From Clusia tigrina (lineage: Eukaryota; Arthropoda; Insecta; Diptera; Clusiidae): a stretch of DNA of 64,000 nt. The translations under genes and the position numbers were made by a program. The notes beneath the pieces were generated by a model that did not search any database, had not been told where the DNA came from, and saw nothing but the letters and a program-made list of their open reading frames with translations. Positions 37,525 to 50,110 of the stretch are shown one piece after another; the first letter of the stretch is position 1; each line of letters opens with the position of its first letter. The stretch lies in assembly GCA_920105625.2 (NCBI GenBank), contig OV050031.1, positions 219,280,194-219,344,193 on the forward strand. The letters are read 5' to 3'.

Positions 37525-38332
37525 CTCAGTTTATCTTTACATATCTGAAATGGATACTCGAGTTTCTCTAAACAAAATTTCACAGTCTTAATCTCCGAAA
37601 TAGTAATCTTTGTGAATATTGATCCCCCATCATCTCTGTCAATGTTGCCAAAGGCTGAGAAACTCCAACTATCTTTAAATCACTTATATCAGTATCAGTT
37701 AATATAGAGGATTTACCAAGGCCAGTTATAATCTTAGATCAGAGCTATGTGAAGAACTCAGACATGCTCAGGGACACTAAGTCTCATTCGATGATTCATT
37801 AACATCAACTTTTAACTGCTCATTTAACGATTCAAATAATTCATGGTCAGACTTTCATTGCATAAGAGCACTCATGAACTTTCTCCATGGATTGATATGC
37901 AACTTTCAAGTTTGTAAAGACCTAAGTTCCATAGAATGCTCATAAAATCAGTTCTGGAAATAAGACGCTAAGCATTTTCAGATTTCCAAAAATAAATAGA
38001 TCACAAGTAGATTATGTATTATACTGCAGACTACTGACTCCTGCTGTCCACTTAGAAAATTACTCCCTCAGAGACCTCACTTTCATGTATTGATTTTCAC
38101 AATACACGTGAAATCTCTAGAAATTACAGTAGGGTGAAAATCTGTAAAAGAGAAAATATCAAATTTCTAAAAGAAAAATGTGAAACTTGGAATTACAACA
38201 CGAACTTAAAAAAAAAACAATTCAAAATTTTGGAACTCAAAAAAATGAGGCTGTTCTGCTTTATAAGGCCCTACTCTCTTTTTCGTATGGAAATGTTGAA
38301 TAATAAAAATACAGTTTGAAGGAACTTGTAAC

Positions 38333-38335
<3 letters not shown>
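37525..38335. other. AT-rich non-coding stretch
   Basis: No genes or recognised repeats. Confidence 0.4.
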
Positions 38336-38379
<44 letters not shown>

Positions 38380-38510
38380 GAGAGGGAGGAAGAGACAGAG
38401 ACAGAGAAACAAAGAGACAAAGAGGGAGAGACAGAGAAACAAAGAGACAAAGAGACAGATATAAAAAAATATACAAAGAGACAGATATACAAAGAGACAA
38501 AGAGAAAGAG
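38336..38510. repeat. GA-rich microsatellite
   Basis: (GA)n grades into GAGACAGAGAAACAAA units. Confidence 0.95.
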
Positions 38511-38689
38511 AGAGTTATATTTATAACTCTCATTTTGTTATAACTCTCTGTTAATGTAAATTGTGTGAACAAAGCAAAAGAGGGAACGAGGCTTTCCATT
38601 TTATGACACAAATCGACAGTAATGGAATTCATAAACTGGGTTAGTGGGCAATCTTACTACGAGCAGATTGGAACAACAACAAACTATGA

Positions 38690-39935
38690 AAACTGATCAG
38701 TTGTATAACAGGGATATTTAATAAGGGTGAAAAAGACAATCTGTGTAGTAAATACAGGTCCAGATATAGTATGAATCAAAGCTACATTCACAATACAACA
38801 TCCGTGTCGAAGTCGTAGAAACATAACATCGTCAGTGAAATAAATCGAATCTATTTCCGAACAATGAACAAATGGGTATAGAATGATAATGATTCCCAAT
38901 ACAGTTCTAGAATGAGAAACAAATTTAAGTTATGTTCGAACAATAACAAAATATCTCTGAATTTTAATATACCAAAGTAGAAGAAGATAGAATCCCAATA
39001 TTGTGCTAGATTCAGATTAATAGAAGTAGTTGGACTCGAAGTAGTATAAAGTCAACATCATCATGGAACTAAATCTAAACTAAATTCGAACCATTAATAA
39101 AAAGGAAAATCTGTATGGAATGATGATTTCAAATATATTTTTAAAAGAGTAGACTTCGAAGTAGTCAAAGAACAGCACCATAACTGAAATAATTTAATAT
39201 TTTGAGCTCTTAACATTACGAGGTAGTTAGGTAGGTATGAGTGGCCGCCAAGTTTGCCAAAAGCACAATTGGGCACACCTAATGGCCCATTGTGATACCA
39301 CGGTGTGGCGCCGTTCACGCAAAAATTAGGAGCTGACTCAAACCAGAACCCAAGTAGAATTATAGTTATTCCACATATAGTTCTAGAAAGAGTGGGATTC
39401 GAAGTTGTTGAAGAACAAGAATAAGAACTGAACTGAAATAAACCCAAGTTTTGATCTCTAACAATAAGAAAATCTTAGTGGAGCTGTACGCAACTAGAAT
39501 GATAAAGATTCCCAATATAATTGTAGAAGATGTATGATTCGAAGGAGTCAGCATCATCACTGAAATAGTTCCAAGTTTTGAACTCTAAAAAGAAGGATAT
39601 CTGGATAGCCAGACCCAAGTAGAATGATACTTATGTTCAATATAGTTCTAGGAAGAGTTGGATTTGAAGTATTCAAAGAACATCATTATCACTGAAATGA
39701 ATCTAAGTTATCCTCGCTAAAACTAAGATAAAATAAGATAACTCAAACTTGTACCCAAGTAATATGATAATCATAACCAATATAATTCTGGAAAGAATAG
39801 GATTCGAAGTTGTCGAAGAACCACAGAATCACTGAAATAAATCTGAGTTACGTATGATCTCTAAAGATAATAAAAATCTAGGTGAGGTAAGATTCGAAGG
39901 ATATTAAGAACACCATCATCACTAAAATGAGTGTA
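38690..39935. repeat. Degenerate ~130-bp satellite
   Basis: GATTCGAAGT-type blocks at about 39023, 39154, 39388, 39537, 39661, 39801 and 39890 are each followed by CAxCATCACTGAAATxAATC and, later, by an AATGATAATxATTCCCAATAT-like phrase. Spacing is about 90-150 bp. The array is interrupted by the fragment at 39215. Confidence 0.6.
39215..39345 (-). mobile_element. Non-LTR 3' end with (CTAC)n tail
   Basis: Contains AAGTTTGCCAAAAGCACA and CCCATTGTGATACCACGGTG blocks shared with 61437-61560. The tail on the minus strand is CTACCTAACTACC. Confidence 0.7.
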
Positions 39936-39974
39936 AGCAGATGGGAATCAAATAGGTCAAAGCTGGAGCATGTA

Positions 39975-40222
39975 GAATGAAATGGATCCACATACTTTGA
40001 TATGGATCCACATCCCTTGCTATGGATCCACATATTTTAATATGAATCCACATCCCTTGATATGGATCCACATCCCTTGATATGGATCCACATCCCTTGA
40101 TGTCGATCCACAAATTTTGATATGGATCCACATCCCTTGATGTCGATCCACAAATTATGATATGGATCCACATCCCTTGATATGAATCCACATCTTTTGA
40201 TATGGATCCACATCCTTTGATA
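39975..40222. repeat. 20-bp minisatellite TATGGATCCACATCCCTTGA
   Basis: About twelve units, most with a GGATCC palindrome. Some read GTCGATCCACAAATTTTGA. Confidence 0.95.
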
Positions 40223-40485
40223 ATACTGTATACTTAATTAATGTCTCGGCTCCTGCCACGTAACTGAGACACAGCCTTTGGAAGCGATTCTCGAATGTTC
40301 TTATGCTCAGAGACCCTGAGCCTACGAACGATATGAACTGCTCTACACATATTTGCCGCTTATATCCACGCACGCTTATTGGCAGGTGTACAAGGTTCAC
40401 TTCGCCTTCTTTCCTTACCTCACCACTTTAATACTTTCTATACGCTTTCTCGACAGCTTCTTCGGACTGAGATCATAAGCACTGC

Positions 40486-40517
<32 letters not shown>

Positions 40518-41430
40518 GACGATCGCCAAATAAACACACTCGTATTTAAATTTCGCCATAAATTTCGCTGAGACGCCTCTTATGCAAGAGCCTGCTTAAC
40601 GTGCTTAATTTGTGGTTCAATTGGGGAAGGGCATGGCGCATGCCCCCGGCATATTGCTATGAGGATTAATAGAACGAGTAACACACGCTTAACCTCTTTT
40701 TCCACTTCGTCCGCTTTGAGTTCAGGACAATCCGCTAATTAACATTTGCCTACATTTGTCTAGTTCCATAAAAGCAAAAATATATTTCATATTTCATTCG
40801 CTCGATTCGTTCGTTCGTTCGATCGGTCGGATGTCTTCATCTGTTCCAGTTGTTATATAATACATAATTTAAATTTTTAATGCAGCCGGTTTCAGGTTCA
40901 GGAACAACATTTTTCTTCGTTTTGTGTTTAAACAAGTACTTGAGAGAGTCTTTTTTTTGTGCCAAAACTTTTTGTTCTTGTTATGTTCCGCATCCATTAA
41001 TTCTATACGAAATGTTTCGTATGCAAATATCCGGGCCGGTCAGTTTATGAATTCATTAAATTTATTGATTTATTAAAAATTAAAAAGTTTGCAAATTAGC
41101 ACGTGGCCCGTGGCGGCGGTCGACGAGCAGCTTCGCCAAATTTACGTAACAATTTTGAGATCATTGTGGCCAATTTGAGATGCTGTGAGATGATTTATGG
41201 ACAGAGTGGAAAACGAGGTCAGTGCTACAGCCAGCGCCGTCGTAAGGAGGAATGTGTTGGTTCTTCAGTAGTAGCAGTAATGGGGGGACTTGTAAAGTTC
41301 ATCTCTACGCAGGTGAAGGTATGAGTTTATGAAAGACAATGGCTCCTTGGGGGTTCTACGTACTTAATTGAACATTGAACTTAATAGGTTACGCTGGGGA
41401 GATCATAAATGCTTGTTGTTAAAAGAAGTT
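40223..41430. other. Complex non-coding island
   Basis: Unique sequence with a GAT run at 40487-40515. No gene is supported. Confidence 0.4.
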
Positions 41431-41549
41431 TATAAAGATATATATGGTATATAAAGATATATATGGTATATAAAGATGATTATATATAAAGAAAACCTGA
41501 TATATATGGTATATAAAGAAATCTGATATATATAGTATATAAAAGAAAA

Positions 41550-41586
<37 letters not shown>

Positions 41587-41632
41587 TATATAAGAAATCT
41601 GATATATATGGTATATAAAGAAAACCTGATAT
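41430..41632. repeat. TATATATGGTATATAAAG tandem array
   Basis: About seven units plus a (TA)n core at 41551-41582. Confidence 0.9.
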
Positions 41633-41689
41633 AATTGCTGAGATCTCAAGAAAGACACTCTTGTGTATATGCATCTTATTGATGTTTTG

Positions 41690-41960
41690 GGAATGGATAA
41701 TTTACATTCCTTATCCCTGGACAGACTTCTGAGGTTCACAAAAGAGTCAAAGAAGTTTGAAAATGTATTACTTCCTTTCCAAAATCCTCTATATCCCCCC
41801 TTTGCCCAAATATTTTCAAGGCTTACAGTACAACGTTCCTTACCGCTGGACATACTTCTGAGATACATAAACAAGCCAAAGACGTTTGGAAAGGGTGTAA
41901 TTTCCCTATCACAATCCCCTATCTCCTCCTTCCCCCAAATATTTCCAGGCTTGTAGTACA
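41690..41960. repeat. Direct dimer of ~130 bp
   Basis: Two adjacent copies share CATTCCTTATCCCTGGACA/CGTTCCTTACCGCTGGACA, then CTTCTGAG and CCCAAATATTTxCAGGCTT. Confidence 0.75.
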
Positions 41961-44080
41961 GTGGGCATCAATGCCTGAGTGTTTGGAGGCCTCCTTCTTC
42001 AGCGGCTCTCCGGCCTACCACAATTCTATCTATGTATGAATTGGCTTGTCCCAGTCTCTATAAATCACCAGGGACTTCAACCAAGCCTAACATATTTGTC
42101 TCACTTAATAAACGTTGATGTAGGATTCTAAGTAGGCAATGCAAATGCAATATCGAAATCCTAGTTAAAAAGGACCTGCTTTATATACTATCAAAAAGTC
42201 TCTTATGATTCATTGTTCTAACTTAATACTTCCTGCATCCTGTATCCTGATTTACCATAGCCTAACCTTAAACTCACCAAATTGCTCACTTCATTAACTC
42301 CTACGATCAACAGTGATCTCAAGAATGCTCCTCGACTTTTTTATTGATAAATCACCGTCTGCTAAAATGATCTTCACGCCCTCAGTTTTTACAAAGTAAA
42401 TTTAATCAAGGGCAGGAGGCATTCCTAAGCAGTCATATGCTAATAGAACAAGTTTATTTTTGGACAGCACCAAATGTGGTCAGAAGCACATGCTCAGGGC
42501 CGACGTACATCAACTCAACTGAACTCAAAATCGACCTTGCTTTAATTGCAGAACGTTATCAATCATTTTCACTGATATTAAATTAGAATTGAATATGAAA
42601 CTGGCAATTAGGCAGTTCAACTCGAAGAGAGAGAATTGAGAAGAATGAAAGAAGAAATTCCACAGTAATCCAAGTGCAATAAGGAGGGAAAGTCTGTTAG
42701 ACTGACTGGTCAGGGTCTGCAGCTATAAGAAAGAGAATAATAGAATATATCTAAAGAAACTATTGTGGTATACGCCCTGATTTGGCAGACTATCAAGTGA
42801 CCTTATCTTGACAGAACAACACGCAAAATTGTGGAGGTCAAGCGTGGTTAGGAATCGTAGGTCTAGGCAAACAATTCAGGATAATCGCCTATAGAAGGGT
42901 AAACAGCAAATATAATAAGAAAACATGGTTCAGAAATACTCCTTTCAACGTCATTTGGTTTCAAACAAAAAATATTAAAGACAACTTAGGGATATCATAT
43001 ATTTGTGGGTGGGTGTATCAGCACCTTTGACTCAGAGAGACAGAAAAAGAAACTAACTGTTGGAGACCATGTTTCGTCCCCACGTACTCAGACTTAGATG
43101 ACTGACAGAAAGATGCGTACAAGTCTGCGTTTGTGTGCATTTCCTATTACTTCTCAGCTGGCTGCACCAAATTTCCAGGACATTCGCTTAGAAGAGAAAA
43201 ACCAAAAATTACAAAGAATCCTAGAAGACCATATTTCATTTAGGTTTCCACCCCATCTCTGACAGTACTAGGTTAGGCACAGTCTTCAAGTCCACGGAAG
43301 AGATAAGTAAATGGAAGCAAAAGAGAGAAAAATAAATCGATATAAAAGAGAAAAACAAATAGATACAAAAGAGAACATGGCTCTGTAGGAACATGAGTTC
43401 TACTGTCGAGGACTCGAAAAGATTTCTGATCGGAACACAGGAAAGTATCCAAAAAAGTATTCAGAGACTTCGTCTGATAGAGAGAGTAGTGAAAGAACAT
43501 CATACTGATGCATGCTGATGAACTTAGGCTTGGCAGTCACTATTCAGATTGAAGAACAATTGACCCTGAGCCGTGAGCAACAGAAATAAACGTTCAGAGA
43601 TCATATAATTGTAGAATAGTAATGCCTCATCTATGACGCAACATTCTAACCAAAGAACTTCACATTGAAGAATTTAAACATTATCAATTTTGGTTGGACA
43701 AACTATGCAAGGTCAACAGTTCGCAGACCCATCTTTCTTTAACTCTGTCCCACGTGTTCTGTTACAATATTTAAGTCAGGATGTTCATATCGGTATAAAA
43801 AGAAATACTATTGTTCAACATTATAAAGGGGTGATATTCAAAAGTCGTCTACTCTGGCTTTATAGACTCAGTTTGGGATTATCAGTTGGAGGAAAATACC
43901 ACAGAATACCATCTCTTTCTAGGATACCTATCTATACTTTCTTAAAATTATTGCCAGAGTACTCATGTCGTAGACAGAGAAGAAAGATATAGCATATCAA
44001 ATAGGACTGTGATGGAAACATACAAATTCTGATCGATAGATTTATGATTCATGGACTCTGAAATTGTTAGACTTCAACTT
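41961..44080. other. AT-rich non-coding region
   Basis: No recognised gene or array. A 100-codon frame at 43690-43992 (+) lacks recognisable motifs. Confidence 0.35.
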
Positions 44081-44084
44081 CTCT

Positions 44085-44555
44085 GAGGGCTTGGCACACT
44101 TAAACTTCTCTGAGGGCTTGGCAGACTTAAACTTCTCTGAGGGACTTCAATGTCAAGTGAACAACAAAAACGAAATATTGTGAGACTAATTTTATGTGGA
44201 ATTCAAATCCATAACATTTGATTCTTATAGAGAGAAATATAGAAATACGCTTAGAAGACCATGTACCTGCTTCGGTTTTGAAACCATGACTATTGTATAC
44301 CAGGCATAGGTGACTCTTTAAGGGAGAAGATTCCCTAGATATCTTGTGTCTCCAACTCAGATACTCTGAAGTAAGCGCTTGAGTCTACAACTCAGATACT
44401 CTGAAGTAAGCGATTGGGTCTACAACTCATATACTCTGAAATAAGCGCTTGTGTCTCCAATTCATATACTCTGAAGTAAGCGCTTGTGTCTCCAACTCAG
44501 ATACTCTGAAGTAAGCGCTTGAGTCTACAACTCATATACTCTGAAGGGAGTAGTA
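44085..44555. repeat. Two short minisatellites (27 bp and 36 bp)
   Basis: ACTTCTCTGAGGGCTTGGCA occurs three times at 44078-44145. CTCAGATACTCTGAAGTAAG followed by CGCTTG(A/T)GTCT occurs six times at 44356-44550. Confidence 0.9.
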
Positions 44556-44639
44556 TAGTGCAAACTAGTCAAGAACCATTGATAGAAAACCAAGTGACCA
44601 CGTTAAAATGTGACCATACATTCAATTCGTAGAAAGGAG

Positions 44640-44960
44640 CGATAGGTAGGTAGGTAGAGCGTTTGCCCAAAAGCTCACTGGCCTGGATTGGCCCTCAGGA
44701 TTGGCCACACGGGAGATACAACTCTCATTCCCTCACAAAAGTTTAGCCATTTGGAGGTTTTAATCCAGCCATTGATGGAGCCTATTTTTGTATTTGATAT
44801 GTAATAGGAGTCCAGGAAGTAGTGCCCATTAAAGGTTTTTTCCTTTGGTCAGCGCTGGTTATGTACAGATCAGGTGTTCCATCAACTCTTGCTCCTCCTC
44901 CTCATCCATGGAACTGCTGCAAAAGTAATTTGAGACGATTACTAATCTCAAGGGCCGATA
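44640..44960 (-). pseudogene. Non-LTR C-terminal domain and 3' end, (CTAC)n tail
   Basis: The minus strand gives a SSSMDEEEEQELMEHLI block related to the Cys/Glu-rich domain at 21.7 kb, then a 3' UTR ending in CTACCTACCTACC at 44641-44658. Confidence 0.65.
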
Positions 44961-44999
44961 GCAGACAAATCATATTTGCCTAAAATATTGTTTAAATAA

Positions 45000-45360
45000 G
45001 GACTTCATCATTTAACACTCGTTTAAAATTCGTTGCAAGGACCTATGAGGCATTTTTTTTTGTTTATTTGCATAAAGTTTTATTAAATATGAGCTTCGTC
45101 ATTTAAAACTGATAAAAAGAAGCCTAGCAAAGAACTGTAAGAGAGTAATGATATTTAAATTTGGTTTAAATGGGCACTTCAGCATTTAACACTGATAAAA
45201 AAACGTAGCAAGGACCTCTAAGAAAGAAATGAAATTTTCATAAAGCTTTGTTTAAATGGGCATTTCAGCATTTAATACTGATAAGAAACGTAGAAAGGAT
45301 CTGTAGGAGAGTAATCATATTTGCACAAAGTGTTCTTTAAACAGGCACTTCATCAGTTGC
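45000..45360. repeat. ~95-bp tandem repeat, four copies
   Basis: Repeated phrases are CATTTAACACTGATAAAAA, GTAGCAAGGACCT and TTGTTTAAATGGGCACTTCA. Confidence 0.8.
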
Positions 45361-46685
45361 GTCAGATCCTGCGTCCCTGGGAGAGCAACTCCATTTGAAT
45401 TTGCATTTGCATTTTCATTTCCCTGTTTTTCTGTTTATTTTGTAATCTGCTCTCAGGGTTTGCGTCATTTGTGTACTTGCCACTGAAACTATTTACGCCG
45501 CATTTAACATGAACTTCCGCGTCGTTTGCGACACTGCGTCGTCCAAGTGGCGAGTTGCAGTGTTGTTTGTTGTTGTCCGAGAATATTGGAATGGACTCAT
45601 GAAAATATGAGAATATGCATGCAAACGTCATTAAAAATGCACCTTCATGTTGTTTACGGTTCACGAAAATAATAACAAAACAACATCACAACAACAACAA
45701 CACAACCACACAAAAACACCACCACAACAACAACAACACCACAACAACAACACCACTAATAACAACTATTAACTGTAAAGTGGATTGTGTGAAGCCCCAA
45801 TCGCCGAGCGGCCAGTTGTAAACGGGTATTTCGCAAGCTTCGATCGCATCTGCATAAATCAGAGGCTATTGGCATCCCTCCACGGGATTAGAATGTAATA
45901 AATATTGATAATGAGCAACTGGAGTTACAAGAATGTAAATGAATGTGCGGACTGGCCAGAAGTGTAAATGAAAAGATGGAAACCCGTTCCAAACGCTTAG
46001 AATAGTTGCGTGTGCTAAAAAATTGCACCATGCTTGGTCAGCTGCCAACATGTGCGCGTACGACCAGGTCAACCTTTTCCAATTTCCGTGGATGAGTGTA
46101 TGAGTGAGTGTACGAGTGTTGGAGTTAGTGTATGACTATTTGAGTGAGTGTATGATTGTTTGAGTGAGTGTATGAGTGTTTGATTGAGTGTTCTGTGTGT
46201 GACTGAGTTTGAGTGCGTGTGTATTGAGTGTGTGTATTTGAGTATGTGACTTTTCTCTGTTTCTTGTTTGATATTTGCACACATTTAAATACGAAATTGT
46301 CTTGCGCGATATTTGTATGAGTTTTTGCCTTGCCCCAAATTGCAATTTTTCGATAGTTGCATTTATGGGAAGCGTGAAGTTATGACAAACCCCCACACAC
46401 ACATCAAAGCTCACCCGACTCTGACCTTAAAAGCAAAATCATATCAACAAAAAATGTTATATAATACCCATAAAGAGATGGGAATAAAAAAATTTGCAGT
46501 TGTAAATAAAATATTACCAAAAATATATAATACTCGAAGCTGTGATAAATGTGGCAATTGAACGATTGATGAAGCCATTTGTCAATATTCGTCATTTATT
46601 ATATTTTTCTTATATGGTTTAAGAGAGAAAGCCGAAATTTTTGTAAGAAACGAACTGATTATTTAACTAAATTGTTAACCCAAAT
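45361..46685. other. Complex non-coding island with simple repeats
   Basis: An ACAACAACA/CACCAC run at 45680-45765 and a TGAGTGAGTGTATGAGTGTT-type array at about 46090-46240. No gene is supported. Confidence 0.4.
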
Positions 46686-47149
46686 TTTTGAGAGATTATT
46701 AATTGCAGTAATCAGTCCATAGATGACAATTTGGAAAGAGAAAGAAGCTGCTCTCACTCATTATGTATGTGAAAATCTGTCTAAAGTTTTTATACGATAA
46801 CCAAATGGTTTCTCTATATCCAGTGACATGGTCCTTTTGACTCTCATACATTAATTTCCAACAAACTTATTAGTCCTCTTTGAAGCAAACAAGTCCTTAG
46901 ATGACAATTTGCATTGTAATAGAAAGAAAAGAAACTTCCTCACTCATTTTATGTATGAAAATCTGTTTAAAGTGTTTAGAGACACCGAAATGGCATTCAC
47001 AACTCTCATAAATTTACATCCTGAAACTCGTTAGTTCTCTCCGATACAATCAAGTCCAAAGGTGACAATTTGGAAAGAGAAAGAAGCTGCCCTCACTCAT
47101 TATATATGTGAAAATCTATCTGAAGTTTCTATACAATAACGAAATGGTA

Positions 47150-47544
47150 TTCCATCCTGGTACCTGGAACCTTGCAGCCTCTGACCTCCAAACGCTGCAG
47201 GTTTTCATCAATCGTTATCTCCGTAAAATATTGAGAATTTTCTGGCCCGATACGATCTCAAAAACTGACCTGTGGAATCGCTGTAACTAAACACCAATGC
47301 GCCTGGCAATCCTGAAAAGGAAATGGGGCTGGCTCGGGCACGTGTTAAGAAGAGACCAAACCGACAGCACCCGCAGCGCAATTGACTGCAACACTCAAGG
47401 CACCCTGGAGGACCTGGAGGAGGAATCTGCAAGCTGACGTATTCAAAACCAACAAAATCTGGACGAAATCAAGAGGTTAGCGCATGACAGAGGGAAATGG
47501 AGGAACCTTGTTGCGGCCCGTTGCTCCCCCGCGGAGCCATAGGA

Positions 47545-47546
<2 letters not shown>
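47150..47546 (+). pseudogene. RTE-like reverse transcriptase C-terminus
   Basis: The plus strand reads FINRYLRKILRIFWPD, TDLWNRCN, PMRLAILKRKWGWLGHVLRR and [20 protein letters not shown], the conserved end of RTE-clade polymerases. Two stops and a frameshift occur. It inserted in satellite DNA and ends at the (TA)n run. Confidence 0.8.

Positions 47547-47632
<86 letters not shown>
47547..47632. repeat. (TA)n microsatellite at the RTE 3' end
   Basis: About 86 bp of pure TA directly follow the RTE-like 3' end. It probably grew from the element's simple-repeat tail. Confidence 0.95.
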
Positions 47633-47635
<3 letters not shown>

Positions 47636-47910
47636 CATATCCAGTGAGATGATTCTTTTGACTCTCATACAAGTACATGAATTTCCAGCAAAGTTATTGG
47701 TTGTCTATGAAGCAATCAACTCCGTAGATGACAATTTGCGTTGGATTAGAAAGAAAAGGAGACTGCTGTTGACATAATCTCAGTGTCTAAAGTTTCTTTA
47801 GATTAAAGAAAATGCATCACAAATCCCGTGCCCTGATCCTTTCGACACTCATAAGTTAATTTCCATCAAGCTCGTTTGTTCTCTGTGATGCAATCAGGTG
47901 ATATTTCCGT

Positions 47911-49184
47911 TCTTGCCTCTTGCGCAATGTTTTCAATTTCACAGCCTCACGGATGTCATATTTCTAACTAGTTTTTTGCATTCTGTAATTTCCGCACATG
48001 CAACATTTATTTACATACTCGTCTCTCAACAGTTCCTCAATTAAAATACCTCTCTCACTTGGTACGCGGAATAAAAATAATAATCCAGCAGTTAAACGTC
48101 AGCGAAGGCATTTTCATGGGTAATTTATCCAGTGAAATATAATTAATTAAAATAAAAATTGACCCCAACAATATCGGAAGATTCAGTATAGCGGCACGGC
48201 AAAATATATCAGCACTTGAGCAGCATTGACGTGGGGATTTACATAACACTCATACGCCCAGTGAGGTCAGTCGTACCTTCAGGCCACCAACCACCGGTTT
48301 CCGTGAATAACTGACTGCACACTTATAGCTCCGTGATGGTACCAGGCTCCTAACTTGATTGAAGTCAACATTTACATAACACTAATACGCCCTGCTAAAT
48401 TACTCGTACCTTCAACTCGTACCCAGACTCTACTCATACCTTGAAGTCATCATTTACACTTAGATTATGATGCATGATGGTACCAGGCCCTTAGGTTGAT
48501 GATGTGATACACCAGCTACACAAATTAGGCTGGTGGCAAGAAGAGTCACAATGTCGACTACAGATCAGTTAAGTAAGGATACTCAGATACTAAATTGTAG
48601 ATGCTAAATTGTAGAAAGTGAGAATTTAGGTGTAGCTCCCTTCTGTTGATTAGATAAGCACCAATGAACGACAGGGATAATGGAAGAGGATAATTAACGG
48701 GGTCATTATCCTCTTTGAAATTTCTTTTGTAGTTGTGTAAGTCGAGGTCACAGTGCAACTCAAGGATTCACCTCTATCCCTAAGAACTCTCTTCTTTTGT
48801 AAATGGAATGGAATGTATAGGAATGGGTTCACAAGAACACAAATTCATCATCATTATTGGCTCTAGGGTCCTGTTTGAACCTTGGCCACCCACAGTGGGT
48901 CTCATAACAATTGTTTTTTTATGGAGAAGATTGTCGTCCATCGCTCAACCCCCTTTTCGCCACGCTCCGTTGAGTCTGACCCCGCCTTCCACAGTGGTTT
49001 GATACACCATCTTGGACAGAGATGCTCAGGTTTTCAGGGATTACCGCTTGGAGGTGGAGCTTGAACTTAGGTAAAAGAGGCTATGCGATGACAGCCGGTA
49101 ACCACAACGTGTGATTGTGCATCCATTATCTATCAACCTCCACAGAACAAACATTATAATCGTATAAAAGAGTCATCTTCAAAG
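47911..49184. other. Non-coding, nothing recognised
   Basis: Mixed AT-rich sequence with only weak short duplications (ACATTTACATAACAC near 48240 and 48370). Confidence 0.35.
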
Positions 49185-49705
49185 GTGAATAAATTCACTG
49201 ACATGTTCAAATGAGAATCAATTCATTCGCATGTTCAAAGTTGAATCAATTCAATCATTTGTTCAAAGATAAATTACATCTTCAAAGGTGAAGTAGTTCA
49301 ATCATATGTTCAAAGGTGACTAAATTATATCACATGTTCAAAGGTAAATTAATGTAACACATGTTTAAAGGTGAATCAATCCGATATTCAAAATTCAAAC
49401 AGTTATTCAGAGGTGAATCAATCATATGTTGAAAGATGAATCAACTCAATCAGATATTCAAAGGTGAATCAAGTCAATCACATGTTCGAAGGTGCCGAAG
49501 TTCAATCATGTGTTCAAAATGGAGTATATTCAATAAGATATTCAAAGGTGAATCAATTCAATCACATGATCATAGGGTAATCAATTCGATCATATATTGA
49601 AAGGTAAATAAGTTCAATGATATGTTCAAAGATGAATCAATTAAATCATTTGTTCAAAGGTAAATTAGTTCAATAACATGTTCAAAGATGAATCAATTCA
49701 ATATA
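49185..49705. repeat. ~28-bp minisatellite
   Basis: About 18 units of GTTCAAAGGTGAATCAATTC plus AATCACAT, diverged. Confidence 0.9.
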
Positions 49706-49719
49706 CACTTACGTTGGTC

Positions 49720-50110
49720 ACTTGAAATACCACCCTTGTTCAAAATTTTTCACAGGACTACTCTCCACCTGAACACTGAGTTTAAGTTAGGCTACACTGA
49801 CCAACCGTGAAGGTCACAGAGAGATATCCATTTAAAAATCGAAGTATGAAGCTGTAAAAAGGGAGATGCCCTCAGCGAACTTTTGAGAGAGAACATCCCT
49901 AGTGCTAAGACCTCAACCAGTCCCTCAAATCAAGGGTAGGAGCACTCCCAGATGTTTCAGGCGCGCTTTTGAGATTCCGGAGCATAGGCATAGGAGATGC
50001 TCTAAAGTTTCCTTTATGCCCTGCTCCCTACATTCCCTACAATCGTCTATGCAATTCGGCTACGCTTTTGTTGACGCCATGTCAACAATTATGTGGCTCT
50101 CGTAATGCTT
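49720..50110 (-). pseudogene. Non-LTR C-terminal CCHC domain remnant
   Basis: The minus strand reads CRECREQGIKETLEHLLCLC then SKARLKHLGV, a C-x2-C...H-x4-C domain like those following RNase H in R1/LOA-type elements. It belongs to a different family from the CRFCGES copies. Confidence 0.7.

Larger units (their letters stand above)
46690..47910. repeat. ~165-180-bp satellite, interrupted
   Basis: AGATGACAATTTG blocks at about 46722, 46901, 47063 and 47727, with CTTTTGACTCTCATA and AGAAAGAxAAGxxGCTG blocks between. About five units occur, split by an RTE-like fragment plus (TA)n. Confidence 0.8.
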
